From positions 190,044 through 254,043 of the forward strand of contig PCBI01000006.1 of the NCBI GenBank assembly GCA_002730875.1: a DNA stretch of 64,000 bases, written 5' to 3'. Both the position numbers and the translations under genes were made by a program. This stretch comes from Spirochaetaceae bacterium. Lineage in GTDB: Bacteria; Spirochaetota; Leptospiria; Leptospirales; Leptonemataceae. The notes below the pieces were generated by a model. The model was not told where the DNA came from, searched no databases, and was given only the letters and a program-made list of their open reading frames with translations. Shown piece by piece: positions 38,155 through 46,805 of this stretch. Every line of letters begins with the position of its first letter. The stretch's first letter is position 1.

Positions 38155-39225
38155 CTATCGAAAATCCCGGCACAGTCGGTCCATGTTTCGCTTATTCTCG
38201 CGTAAGAGAGAAGCAATGGTCGGGTCCAGGCCCTGCCAGGTATCGCTGTAATGATATGACGAATCATTCCAGAGGCTGCAGCCTGGTTTTTTCCCTGCAT
38301 TGTGAAATTCTGACACTGCCGTCATGATTTTGAGCCGAATCGCCCTGAGCTCGGGTTCGCGCTGGGAATTCCCTGGAAACAGCAGGGAATCCAGTGCTTC
38401 TTCTATGGAGATAATGGCCCTTTGCTCTGCCCCGTCCTCACCGGGAGGCGAAATAGAAACCAGTACCGAAATACGGTCCAGTGCGGCCCTGCCGGGAGCA
38501 GGCAATAGATAATGATTCCGCGGTTCGCCGTTCCAGGTTCTCAGCCCATAGGGATCATCCGGGACCACAGGCGTATCGGTTAGTATAATATCGTAATGTA
38601 TCTGCGAATAGGAGTAAGACTGCCAGAAGGTTAAGAAACGATAAGCCGAAACTTCTGGATCCTGTTGATCCACATCCACGGTTTCCTTCCAGCGCCCCTG
38701 CAGAATCTCAAGGGATGGGACCGATAGCCTGGACATTTTCAGAGAGTCCAGCGGAAGACAAAGGTTCGCACAAAGGCCGGACACTCCGGTTTTCGCCAGC
38801 GATAGCAATGAAATGCCACGCAGATACTGCCTCTTCGCATCATCGTCCAGGCGAAGCGGGAAAGGACTAACCATGGGAAGCCTATTGCGCCCAATAGCTC
38901 TGGCTGTAATGAATTCTGTATCCTGGGGTTGATCCAACAAGAAGATCACTTCCAGTTCTGGATGCTTCCTGCGAAAGTTCGCCGAAGCCAGGGCCAACCA
39001 GCGCTCCACCCGTTCTCTGGGGTAGAGCATTTCCGATTTGCCGGTGAGCACACCTACATTCAGATAAATCTGTAGATGGTCAGGACCCGCTACCTCCACA
39101 CCTTCGCCGAACATGGTGCGGGGGCGGACATCCTCCAGTCCGCCACATCCAACCACCAGGAGCAATATGGCGAGGATTCTCAAGAAATTAACGATCCCCG
39201 AATATCTCCTTTCTTTGCTCATCAA
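38155..39225 (-). CDS. Putative lipoprotein of unknown function
   Basis: The 356-residue protein has a signal sequence (RILAILLLVVGCGG) with a lipobox VGCGG. The body contains a long alpha/beta region with DHLQIYLNVGVLTGKSEMLY, EVIFLLDQPQDTEFITARAI and CANLCLPLDSLKMSRLSVPS, which looks like a globular envelope domain. I recognise no family. It overlaps the zinc-ribbon gene by 38 bp upstream and is 22 bp before the Kazal-like gene, so the three are likely one transcript. Confidence 0.65.
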   Translation of the reverse strand: MMSKERRYSGIVNFLRILAILLLVVGCGGLEDVRPRTMFGEGVEVAGPDHLQIYLNVGVLTGKSEMLYPRERVERWLALASANFRRKHPELEVIFLLDQPQDTEFITARAIGRNRLPMVSPFPLRLDDDAKRQYLRGISLLSLAKTGVSGLCANLCLPLDSLKMSRLSVPSLEILQGRWKETVDVDQQDPEVSAYRFLTFWQSYSYSQIHYDIILTDTPVVPDDPYGLRTWNGEPRNHYLLPAPGRAALDRISVLVSISPPGEDGAEQRAIISIEEALDSLLFPGNSQREPELRAIRLKIMTAVSEFHNAGKKPGCSLWNDSSYHYSDTWQGLDPTIASLLRENKRNMDRLCRDFR

Positions 39226-39628
39226 TAAAATCCTGTATCCCGCGAAGCTTCTTCGCCAGACAGGAACGACACATCTGGTACTGGAAAGTCTTCACGCCTT
39301 TCTGGCCGCAACTGGCGCACCCTTCAGGCTCCTCCTGCTCTTCCATAGTCACCACCATTTGATTCCCTTTCTGATGCAATTTAATATTTTCCACCGTTCC
39401 CTGAATTCCTTTATCTTTTTTATTTGTGTCAGGCTGGAGCTGCCCGCCTATTTTAATCCGTCGCTCCAGAGAGCCCGCCGCCCCGGCCGGCTCCGAATCA
39501 TCCAGCATCCGAACCAGTCTGCCCTGAAGCCTTCCATCTGGCAACGAAAACAACACCGGAGCCGAACGCTGGCCCGAGAAAGAGGTCGCCTTCCCTCTTT
39601 TCGCTAATGTTTCTATAGTATTTATCAT
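39188..39628 (-). CDS. Small zinc-ribbon protein, McsA-like
   Basis: The start at 39628 (MINTIETLAKRGKATSFSGQ) is preferred over 39754. A basic first half leads to a C-terminal metal site with two CxxC pairs in CASCGQKGVKTFQYQMCRSC and a helical end (LAKKLRGIQDFIDEQRKEIF). The CxxC pairs resemble the zinc ribbons of McsA/UvrB-UvrC motif proteins, but the kinase partner McsB is not here. Role unknown. It overlaps the downstream lipoprotein gene by 38 bp. Confidence 0.6.
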   Translation of the reverse strand: MINTIETLAKRGKATSFSGQRSAPVLFSLPDGRLQGRLVRMLDDSEPAGAAGSLERRIKIGGQLQPDTNKKDKGIQGTVENIKLHQKGNQMVVTMEEQEEPEGCASCGQKGVKTFQYQMCRSCLAKKLRGIQDFIDEQRKEIFGDR

Positions 39629-39685
39629 CTCAATTCTCGATTTTCTTTTTCGCACAGCCTCCGAAATGCCTTTGGCTGTTCCAGG

Positions 39686-39707
39686 TTTATCCACGACCGT
39701 GGATAAA
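39686..39707. repeat. Perfect inverted repeat TTTATCCAC-N4-GTGGATAAA
   Basis: Nine-base arms with a four-base spacer lie between the divergent zinc-ribbon gene and gcvT. Each arm contains TTATCCAC, eight bases of the DnaA-box consensus TTATNCACA. It may be an operator for either gene. Confidence 0.65.
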
Positions 39708-39849
39708 CTCCCACATAGTTTTAAACCGACACGGGACGATCGCTTTGCCGGCACGAACCGGAGCAGGCTAAATATCCTGCCGGCGCTTCGCAGTCAAAGC
39801 AAAAAAGCGAAACCTGGACTCAACGCCCTGGATTTTTACTACACTTGTA

Positions 39850-39856
39850 TATACAT
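39850..39856 (+). promoter_or_regulatory. Possible extended -10 for gcvT
   Basis: TATACAT preceded by TG at two bases lies about 60 bp upstream of the gcvT start. The -35 is not clear. Confidence 0.3.
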
Positions 39857-39917
39857 TCGCATCTTCTCCTGGGGCCTTTTTTTATTGCATGCACAGGGAG
39901 AGCAAAAACCCTGCATT

Positions 39918-41033
39918 ATGCCCCTAAAAGAGACTCCGCTACATTCCTGGCACAGGGAACATAATGGACGCATGGTTCCCTTTGCAGGCTGGGAAATGCC
40001 TGTCCAGTATTCATCTATAATTGAAGAACACAAATCCGTTCGAGAGTTCTGCGGTTTGTTCGATGTTTCGCACATGGGCGAAATTCGCGTACAGGGTCCG
40101 GATGCGGCCCTATTGCTTGAAACAATGTGCTGCAACAACGTGGAAACGCTAAAGGAAGGCAAAATCCGGTATAATGCAGTATTAAACGAAAGCGGCGGAT
40201 TACGAGATGATGTTACCATCTTTCGCAGGGGACCGGAAGAGTATTTCATAATTGTCAATGCCTCAAACTCGGACAAGGTTTTTGAAGCCATTCATGCCTA
40301 TGCGAAAGGACAGAATCTCAATGCAGATGTAATCAATGAGAGCGATGACTGGCATCTCATAGCCATTCAAGGACCGGAAGCGGAGACCATTCTGTCCGAA
40401 GAACTGGGAACGGACCTGAGCGATATAGGCTATTTCGCATTCAAAGATATGCAATGGAATGGTTCGCCTGTAACCGTGAGCCGCACTGGATATACCGGCG
40501 AAGACGGCTTTGAAATTTTGAGCAGTGCAGACGCCGGGATAACGCTTTGGAAGAATCTACTCGCAAAGGATCTCAATGGAAGAAAGCCATTGCCTGTTGG
40601 CCTGGGCGCGCGCGACAGTCTTCGCCTGGAAGCTCGCTACCCACTGTATGGGCATGAGCTATCCGAAGACCTCACCCCGGTGGAGAGCGGCATTGGTTGG
40701 ATCGTGAAAGAAAAAGCGACGCCCTGCTTCGCCATGGAGAAACTTCTGGAACAAAAGCAGAATGGCACCAAAAAGAACATTATTGGCTTTGTGCTCAAAG
40801 GGCCCGGTATACCACGAGAGGATTATAACGTTTACTCCGGCGACAAATGCATTGGAAAAGTCGTTAGCGGAACTCATTCCCCCATTCGAAAAGAGGGAAT
40901 TGGAACAGCTTTGCTGGAGGAGCAACCCGACGGAGAGCTTTCCGTTGAGATTCGGGAAAAGAAAGTCCCCATAGAAATTATTGAAGGTCCTTTCGTTTCG
41001 GGAACAGCTGGAAAGAAAAGGAAGGATCGCTAA
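39918..41033 (+). CDS. gcvT: Glycine cleavage T protein (aminomethyltransferase)
   Basis: The T protein moves the aminomethyl group from lipoyl-H protein to tetrahydrofolate, releasing ammonia. The start at 39918 opens MPLKETPLHSWHREHNGRMV, the normal T-protein beginning. Typical motifs are PFAGWEMPVQYSS, LFDVSHMGEI, GYTGEDGFEI and GLGARDSLRLEARYPLYGHE. It is 371 residues long. It is followed 61 bp later by gcvH. Confidence 0.95.
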   Translation: MPLKETPLHSWHREHNGRMVPFAGWEMPVQYSSIIEEHKSVREFCGLFDVSHMGEIRVQGPDAALLLETMCCNNVETLKEGKIRYNAVLNESGGLRDDVTIFRRGPEEYFIIVNASNSDKVFEAIHAYAKGQNLNADVINESDDWHLIAIQGPEAETILSEELGTDLSDIGYFAFKDMQWNGSPVTVSRTGYTGEDGFEILSSADAGITLWKNLLAKDLNGRKPLPVGLGARDSLRLEARYPLYGHELSEDLTPVESGIGWIVKEKATPCFAMEKLLEQKQNGTKKNIIGFVLKGPGIPREDYNVYSGDKCIGKVVSGTHSPIRKEGIGTALLEEQPDGELSVEIREKKVPIEIIEGPFVSGTAGKKRKDR

Positions 41034-41094
41034 CTGTATTTACAAAACAGGCCATTCTCTCAGTCTGGATAAAAAGCACCCATAGGAGCGTTTT

Positions 41095-41484
41095 ATGTCT
41101 AATATTCCTGAAAACCTGAAGTACACCAAAGACCACGAATGGGCCCTACAGGAGGGAGATTCCGTGAAGGTAGGAATTACGGACTACGCGCAGAATTCTC
41201 TGGGCGACATTGTTTACGTGGAAGTACGCGAACAGGGCAACGGAGTTAGCCAGGGCGATAGCTTCGGCACCATTGAATCGGTGAAGGCCGCTGAAGATCT
41301 ATACGCTCCCATCAAAGGCACCGTAGCCGAAGCCAATGACGATGTGCTTGGCAGCCCGGAAAAGGTAAATTCAGATCCTTACGGATCCTGGCTAATCAAA
41401 ATGACCGGTGTGGACCAGGGCGAATACGACTCCCTTATGGATGCGGCCGCATACAAAGCATTTGTGGACTCTCTGGAAGAGTAA
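41095..41484 (+). CDS. gcvH: Glycine cleavage H protein
   Basis: The H protein carries the lipoyl group that shuttles the aminomethyl moiety between P, T and L proteins. The lipoylated lysine is K64 in GTIESVKAAEDLYAP. The 129-residue length and the start NIPENLKYTKDHEW are typical. AGGAG is 6 bp before the ATG. A 460-bp gap follows before gcvPA. Confidence 0.97.
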   Translation: MSNIPENLKYTKDHEWALQEGDSVKVGITDYAQNSLGDIVYVEVREQGNGVSQGDSFGTIESVKAAEDLYAPIKGTVAEANDDVLGSPEKVNSDPYGSWLIKMTGVDQGEYDSLMDAAAYKAFVDSLEE

Positions 41485-41519
41485 ACCTTCTACCTCCGAT
41501 TACCGGATTATTACCCGTT

Positions 41520-41547
41520 CTGGCTTCCCCGGGGTACGGGAAGCCAG
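41520..41547 (+). terminator. Hairpin after gcvH
   Basis: A perfect 10-bp stem CTGGCTTCCC (41520-41529) / GGGAAGCCAG (41538-41547) with an 8-base loop lies 36 bp after gcvH. No T-run follows, so it may stabilise the transcript end instead of terminating. Confidence 0.55.
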
Positions 41548-41870
41548 ATTAAGCCGCCGCCCTCAGTTCGAAAGTCCTAACTCATCCAATCCAGCCAATG
41601 CACTCCATCCGCTTCGAATTGCGCCGGCGATGAAAACATTCGCGCTATTGAGTCCTATCAGGGTTTCCTTCGCAATACATGGTCTCATGGTTTCCCCTTT
41701 GCGGCGCCCGGAACACAGTAATACCGATTTCCCCCCTCTTCCCTGGAGGCCCGGACTCCATCCGCTTAGCACCAAGCAACGCAAATTCCAACGATTATGC
41801 GCATCAACACCACCGAGCTCCTGAATGGAACCGGGTGCCTATGCGACTTAAAATTTGCTGGTCACGGTAC
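41548..41870. other. Intergenic region between gcvH and gcvPA
   Basis: About 320 bp without a plausible gene. The frames here lack protein character. It separates gcvTH from gcvPAB, so gcvPA may have its own promoter. Confidence 0.45.
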
Positions 41871-41930
41871 GGGGCTGTATAAAAATGCTTTTCATATCGA
41901 GACTTATTGATATCTTGATATGACAGCCCC
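41871..41930 (+). promoter_or_regulatory. Structured leader upstream of gcvPA
   Basis: GGGGCTGT (41871-41878) pairs with ACAGCCCC (41923-41930), and CATATC (41893-41898) with GATATG (41917-41922), followed at once by TTTT and then AGGAG of gcvPA. It resembles an attenuator or other RNA switch. It does not match the glycine riboswitch consensus that I know. Confidence 0.5.
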
Positions 41931-41947
41931 TTTTCAGGAGAGCAAGA

Positions 41948-43273
41948 GTGAAATATTTTCCCATTTCCCCCGATCAGATGGAGGATCGACTGCAATCGCT
42001 GGGTTATTCCAGCACTTCGGACCTTTTTCGGTCGATCCCCGAATCGCTCAGAGTGCGTACAGACGCCAAACTACCGGCGCCAGCCTCTGAAATCGAAATC
42101 CGCCGGGAATTCCAACCAGACAAAAGCGCAAACATTGATCATAACTTTATGGGAGGAAACGGACACTTCCATTATATCCCTTCCATCATTGATCCATTGA
42201 TCTCCAGAGGCGAGTTTCTCACTGCTTACACACCGTATCAGCCAGAAGTAAGCCAGGGTAGCCTGCAGGCCATGTTCGAGTTCCAATCCATGATGGCAGA
42301 CCTGATGGGCGTGGAGGTTTCCAACGCATCCCTTTATGATGGGTCCACGGCCATGATTGAAGCGGCGATGATGGCCGTACGCGTGCGAAGAAAGGATCGA
42401 GTGGTGTTTGCGGACTCCATTCATCCGGAATATCTGGAAACGATGCGAACCTACGCTGATAGCGGAGTCTTCGAGACGGCCATGGTAGGCACGGACAAAG
42501 ACGGTCGCCTGGATCTGGAAGCGCTCAAGCAAACCCTGAACGAAGACACCGCCGCTCTGGTGATCCAATCGCCCAACTACTATGGCGTCATTGAGGATAT
42601 TGCAAAGGTAAAGGCGCAATTGGCGGAGCATAACATCATGCTCATTGTCACTGTGACCGAAGCGCTGTCCATGGCTCTGGTGAAATCACCGGGCAGCCAG
42701 GGCGCCGACATTGTATGCGGCGAAGCTCAATCCTTTGGAGTGCCTCTCGCTTACGGCGGTCCCTGGCTGGGATTCATTGGCACGTCACAGAAGCATATGC
42801 GAAGTCTTCCCGGTCGATTGATCGGCGAAGCCAAAGACATGGACGGTCGGCGGGCTTTCGTGGTGACGCTGGCGGCCCGGGAGCAACACATTCGCCGACA
42901 AAAGGCCACTTCCAATATTTGCACCAATCAGGGATTGATGGCCCTTCGATGCACTATTTATCTGGAGCTGATGGGCAAGAAAGGATTACGAAGAGCTGCC
43001 GAAAGAAGCGCGCGCTTCGCCGCTCTGGGCCGGCAGCTTCTGCGAGAGCAAACGGATCTTAAGCTGAAATTCCCGGATTCGCCCATCTTCAATGAATTTA
43101 TGATCGAGACCCCGTTACCTGCCGAAACCGTCTTTGACCGTTGCATGAAGGGTTCTCGCATTGCCTGCGGGACCGTGTCCGGGCCCAACCAGTTGCTGGT
43201 AGCCTTTAACGAAACCATGAGTCCGGAAGCCGTAAAACAATGGGTTCTTTCGGTAAAGGCTGCCTCAAAATAG
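41948..43273 (+). CDS. gcvPA: Glycine dehydrogenase (decarboxylating) subunit 1
   Basis: This is the N-terminal half of the P protein, which decarboxylates glycine with PLP and loads the aminomethyl group on H protein. The start is GTG at 41948, with AGGAG seven bases upstream. The 441-residue length and motifs SLYDGSTAMIEAAMMAVRVR and ICTNQGLMALRCTIYLELMG fit the subunit-1 family. The two-chain form with GcvPB is common in Firmicutes, Thermotogae and others. Confidence 0.95.
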   Translation: MKYFPISPDQMEDRLQSLGYSSTSDLFRSIPESLRVRTDAKLPAPASEIEIRREFQPDKSANIDHNFMGGNGHFHYIPSIIDPLISRGEFLTAYTPYQPEVSQGSLQAMFEFQSMMADLMGVEVSNASLYDGSTAMIEAAMMAVRVRRKDRVVFADSIHPEYLETMRTYADSGVFETAMVGTDKDGRLDLEALKQTLNEDTAALVIQSPNYYGVIEDIAKVKAQLAEHNIMLIVTVTEALSMALVKSPGSQGADIVCGEAQSFGVPLAYGGPWLGFIGTSQKHMRSLPGRLIGEAKDMDGRRAFVVTLAAREQHIRRQKATSNICTNQGLMALRCTIYLELMGKKGLRRAAERSARFAALGRQLLREQTDLKLKFPDSPIFNEFMIETPLPAETVFDRCMKGSRIACGTVSGPNQLLVAFNETMSPEAVKQWVLSVKAASK

Positions 43274-43327
43274 AGATTCCCAATAAGGACAGCCACCCGA
43301 AGCGAAATTAGAGCTGGAGATTTAGAA

Positions 43328-44857
43328 ATGCTAACAGAAGAAAGAGTTACTTCCACAGGAGCCGAAACCAACGAGGCCGGACAGGTACCGCTGTCGGTTA
43401 CTCGAAATGGCCAGATTTACGAGGAACCGCTCATCTTTGAAAGGTCTTCGCCCGGCCGAGTTGGCTTCAGCTTTCCGGAAGACGACGAATCGCTAGAGCA
43501 CGAGGTAGCCGGCGATTTGCTTCGCGATGCGGACGACATTCATCTTCCCGAGGTAAGCGAGCCAGAAGTTGTGCGACACTTCACCCGACTCTCCACCTGG
43601 AACTACGGAATCGACTTGAATCTGTATCCCCTGGGATCCTGTAGCATGAAGTACAATCCCCGAATCAACGAGGAGATTGCCGCTCTGCCCCACTTCAAGG
43701 ATGCTCATCCGGCGATGCCTGTGGCTTACAGCCAGGATGTGCTGAAGGTTACCTTCGACCTACAGACAATGATCTGTCAGCTTACCGACATGCCCGCCGT
43801 AACCCTGCAACCGGCAGCCGGCGCCCATGGCGAGCTAACCGGCCTCTTTCTGATGCAAGCCTATCATAAGAAGAAAGGCGAACAGCGAAAGGTTATTCTG
43901 GTGCCCGATAGCGCTCATGGCACGAACCCCGCAAGCTGCACGCTGGCCGGTTACGATGTCAAGGAGCTCAAATCCACTCGCCAGGGGCTGTTGGATCTGG
44001 AAGATCTGAAAGCCCATTTGACTCCGGACGTGGCCGGACTTATGATTACCAATCCAAACACGGTGGGAGTGTTCGAAACCAACATCCGTGCCATTGCCGA
44101 TCTGCTACACGAAAACGATTCTCTGCTCTATATGGATGGGGCCAACTACAACGCCATTATCGGTCAGGCTTCTCTGGGCGAAATGGGCGTGGACGTAAGT
44201 CACTTGAACCTGCATAAGACCTTTTCCACTCCCCATGGCGGCGGTGGTCCCGGCGGCGCAGCTGTTGTCGTGTCCGATCGACTAAAGGACTTCCTGCCAG
44301 GCCCGCAGGTAATGCAAAAAGATGACGGAAGCTACGACCTGGCTTCGGCAAAGTATTCTATTGGTAGAATGAAATCCGGATTGGGACACTTTGGAGTACT
44401 GCTGCGTGCCTGTATTTTCATCCGAAGCCACGGAAACCAGATGGGCGCAATCGCCGAGCATGCCGTTCTAAATGCAAACATTGTACGTAAGAACCTGGAG
44501 GAGCACTTCGCGGTGGCATCGGACAACGATTCCATGCATGAGGTTGTGTTCAGCGACTCGAAGCAAAAGAAGACCGGTTTTTCCACAATGGATCTGGCCA
44601 AAGCTCTCATCGATTACGGCTACCATCCGCCTACCGTATACTTCCCGCTCAGTGTACATGGAGCGATTATGATCGAACCAACAGAATCCGAGAGCCCGGA
44701 AACCCTGGATCATTTCTCCGAGGTAATGAAGGACATTGCGGCCAGGATGCAGTCCGGGGACGAAAAACTGTCCTCGGCTCCGCACAGGGCTTTTGTCACA
44801 AGGATCGATGAAGCCACAGCAGCACGGAACCCGGTTCTAAATTACTTTACAAAATAA
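43328..44857 (+). CDS. gcvPB: Glycine dehydrogenase (decarboxylating) subunit 2
   Basis: This C-terminal half of the P protein carries the PLP lysine, K297 in HLNLHKTFSTPHGGGGPG. Other motifs are YPLGSCSMKYNPRINEE and LQPAAGAHGELTGL. The 509-residue length is normal for subunit 2. It begins 54 bp after gcvPA on the same strand. It works as a heteromer with GcvPA. Confidence 0.96.
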   Translation: MLTEERVTSTGAETNEAGQVPLSVTRNGQIYEEPLIFERSSPGRVGFSFPEDDESLEHEVAGDLLRDADDIHLPEVSEPEVVRHFTRLSTWNYGIDLNLYPLGSCSMKYNPRINEEIAALPHFKDAHPAMPVAYSQDVLKVTFDLQTMICQLTDMPAVTLQPAAGAHGELTGLFLMQAYHKKKGEQRKVILVPDSAHGTNPASCTLAGYDVKELKSTRQGLLDLEDLKAHLTPDVAGLMITNPNTVGVFETNIRAIADLLHENDSLLYMDGANYNAIIGQASLGEMGVDVSHLNLHKTFSTPHGGGGPGGAAVVVSDRLKDFLPGPQVMQKDDGSYDLASAKYSIGRMKSGLGHFGVLLRACIFIRSHGNQMGAIAEHAVLNANIVRKNLEEHFAVASDNDSMHEVVFSDSKQKKTGFSTMDLAKALIDYGYHPPTVYFPLSVHGAIMIEPTESESPETLDHFSEVMKDIAARMQSGDEKLSSAPHRAFVTRIDEATAARNPVLNYFTK

Positions 44858-44883
44858 CAGCACGGGAGCCAGTGTAAACCGGT

Positions 44884-45165
44884 ATGGAATGGGAAAAGGT
44901 TCTACGTGACTCTGTAAAGAATGGTACCGTTCGTGAGCTACATTTGAGGCATATTCCGGTGCTCAAGACCTGCGAAAACTGGAATGCAGTGGAAGAAGTA
45001 GGACTGATTGACCACCAGACCCGGTTTGCCCATTACAAAGGCATCATCGTGAAGTACGGCGAACGAATCTTCTATGTGCCGGAAAAACGGATGGAAGCGC
45101 TGGCGCCCTACCGACCCTGGAAGACCAAGGTTAAGCTCAAAGTAACCGACCCAGAAAAGAAGTAG
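44884..45165 (+). CDS. Hypothetical protein
   Basis: This 93-residue frame is 26 bp after gcvPB and ends one base before the next start, so it is probably co-transcribed. It has a short helical start and a strand-rich second half ([20 protein letters not shown]). It has no signal peptide or membrane helix. Not recognised. Confidence 0.6.
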   Translation: MEWEKVLRDSVKNGTVRELHLRHIPVLKTCENWNAVEEVGLIDHQTRFAHYKGIIVKYGERIFYVPEKRMEALAPYRPWKTKVKLKVTDPEKK

Positions 45166-45166
45166 G

Positions 45167-45589
45167 ATGGAATACCGGAATCCGGTTCCCACCGTAGATC
45201 TCATCATTCGTCTGCCCGACGGAATCCTGCTAATCGAAAGAAAGAACCCTCCGCATGGCAAAGCCTTGCCCGGCGGCTTTGTGGACGAAGGGGAGACCGT
45301 GGAATCCGCAGCCATTCGAGAGGCCATGGAAGAAACAGGGCTGGCAGTAGAACTGAAAGAGCTGTTCTACGTCTATTCGGATCCGTCAAGGGATCCAAGA
45401 AAGCATACCATATCCGTAGTATTTATCGCCGATGCAAACGGCACTCCTCGGGCGGCCGACGATGCGGCAAGTGTGCTCGTTGTGCCCGAATCCGAACTGC
45501 CTAATCAGACTCTGGTATTTGACCACGGCCAGATTATTTCGGATTATACGGAGTATTCCAGAACGGGTAAGAGACCTCTTCATCTTTAA
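45167..45589 (+). CDS. Nudix hydrolase
   Basis: A full Nudix box is present at 36-58 ([20 protein letters not shown] then ETG). The N-terminal [20 protein letters not shown] and [12 protein letters not shown] look like the ADP-ribose pyrophosphatase-type subgroup seen next to other enzymes. The 140-residue length is normal. It is one base after the hypothetical protein. The substrate cannot be told. Confidence 0.9.
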   Translation: MEYRNPVPTVDLIIRLPDGILLIERKNPPHGKALPGGFVDEGETVESAAIREAMEETGLAVELKELFYVYSDPSRDPRKHTISVVFIADANGTPRAADDAASVLVVPESELPNQTLVFDHGQIISDYTEYSRTGKRPLHL

Positions 45590-45746
45590 GTCTGCCTGTC
45601 GCCATGCCCCTGGCCATGGTCAGCGCTAAACCACAGGTCTACCATCCACAGCCACAGTTCGCCTTACGCAGGGATTCTATCCACAGGAAGTGTCTGCCCG
45701 CATAGCGCTAGCACCGGATGGCGGTGCTGCATCGGAGGAAGCGAGA

Positions 45747-46751
45747 TCAACGACCTTCCAGTTGCTTCAGAAAAAAAGAAATGGCCGACACCACCTGATG
45801 CACTCTGAGGGGGAGATCCATCCCCACCTGGGGGCTGCCGTGGGATATCAACGGGGTTAAACAGATCCTGGTAGGCACTTGATCTCGAAGATGATCAAAT
45901 AGCAGTCGCGACTCGCCGGGCGGAATTACATTGTCTCGATCGCCATGAATCAGAGTTACCGAAGCCTGGATATCCGGACAATGGGAAATAGCATCGATCC
46001 TGGATGCGATCTTTCGCACGGTAGGATCGTTCATGATTTGATCTTTGATCTTTCGCCTGTATTGTGCATCGTTCAGGATGCGGTAAAACTCCCGGCGGAC
46101 CGGAACCCGTAGGTTTGCCAGTCGTGCCGGCAAGAGGCGCGGGCTTCTCTGCAAACCATTATCCAGGGCAGCCTCCTCAAAGCATTTCCTGAGTTCCTGG
46201 ACCTTCTTACTCTTGCCAGGCAGGAAATTCTTGAGCACAACAAAAAAACCATAGGGATCTCGATCCTCCGCATCGAATAGATGCTCCACCACAGACATCA
46301 CGTGCCCGAAGGGCCCGAGAAGCAGCATGGCCCGCACCCGGTCCGCTGCTTTTCCGGAGGCGGCCACCATGGAAAGCGAACCGGAAAATGATGCAGAAAA
46401 GATCCCCACAGGCCCCCGGTCCTCAAGCTTAGCAATGGCGATAATATCCTGTTCCACGCGTTTGATACTGCCTGGATCGATCCTGAGACCACGAATTTCC
46501 CGGTAGTCCGGCACGATAACCTCATATCCGTTGGCGGCATAGGCGCTGGCCAGAACCTGGATCCTGGGATCCTCATTTCCCCTGGCCGCCATACCATGCA
46601 CCACCATAACCGTAGCCCGGACCCGACCCGACTCCGGCAGTACGCGTATGGCCGAGCGACCATTGAGCGTGATCCTGGAATGCTTGCCATGGGAAGTGAT
46701 TCCCATGAACATGCGGAAAGTAATGCTGAGGGCGCGAGCATAGGAACCCAT
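45747..46751 (-). CDS. Alpha/beta hydrolase
   Basis: The fold is shown by VMVVHGMAARGNEDPRIQVL with oxyanion-type HG, the nucleophile S121 in FSASFSGSLS (Sm-x-Ser-x-Sm-Gly), the acid D in VTLIHGDRDNVIPPGES and the His in LISHGSPQVG. There are 334 residues; the N-terminal 40 may extend past the real start. It is divergent from the WYL regulator genes by about 50 bp. Substrate unknown. Confidence 0.82.
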   Translation of the reverse strand: MGSYARALSITFRMFMGITSHGKHSRITLNGRSAIRVLPESGRVRATVMVVHGMAARGNEDPRIQVLASAYAANGYEVIVPDYREIRGLRIDPGSIKRVEQDIIAIAKLEDRGPVGIFSASFSGSLSMVAASGKAADRVRAMLLLGPFGHVMSVVEHLFDAEDRDPYGFFVVLKNFLPGKSKKVQELRKCFEEAALDNGLQRSPRLLPARLANLRVPVRREFYRILNDAQYRRKIKDQIMNDPTVRKIASRIDAISHCPDIQASVTLIHGDRDNVIPPGESRLLFDHLRDQVPTRICLTPLISHGSPQVGMDLPLRVHQVVSAISFFLKQLEGR

Positions 46752-46805
46752 GTTCCCATTTGTTCATCTAAGACTCTCAGAATCAATACCGATTTGGAAA
46801 TGTCC

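Noticed and set aside
41548..41870. Possible glycine riboswitch upstream of gcvPA
   Set aside because: The conserved core of the glycine aptamer that I know is not present; only a generic hairpin is seen.
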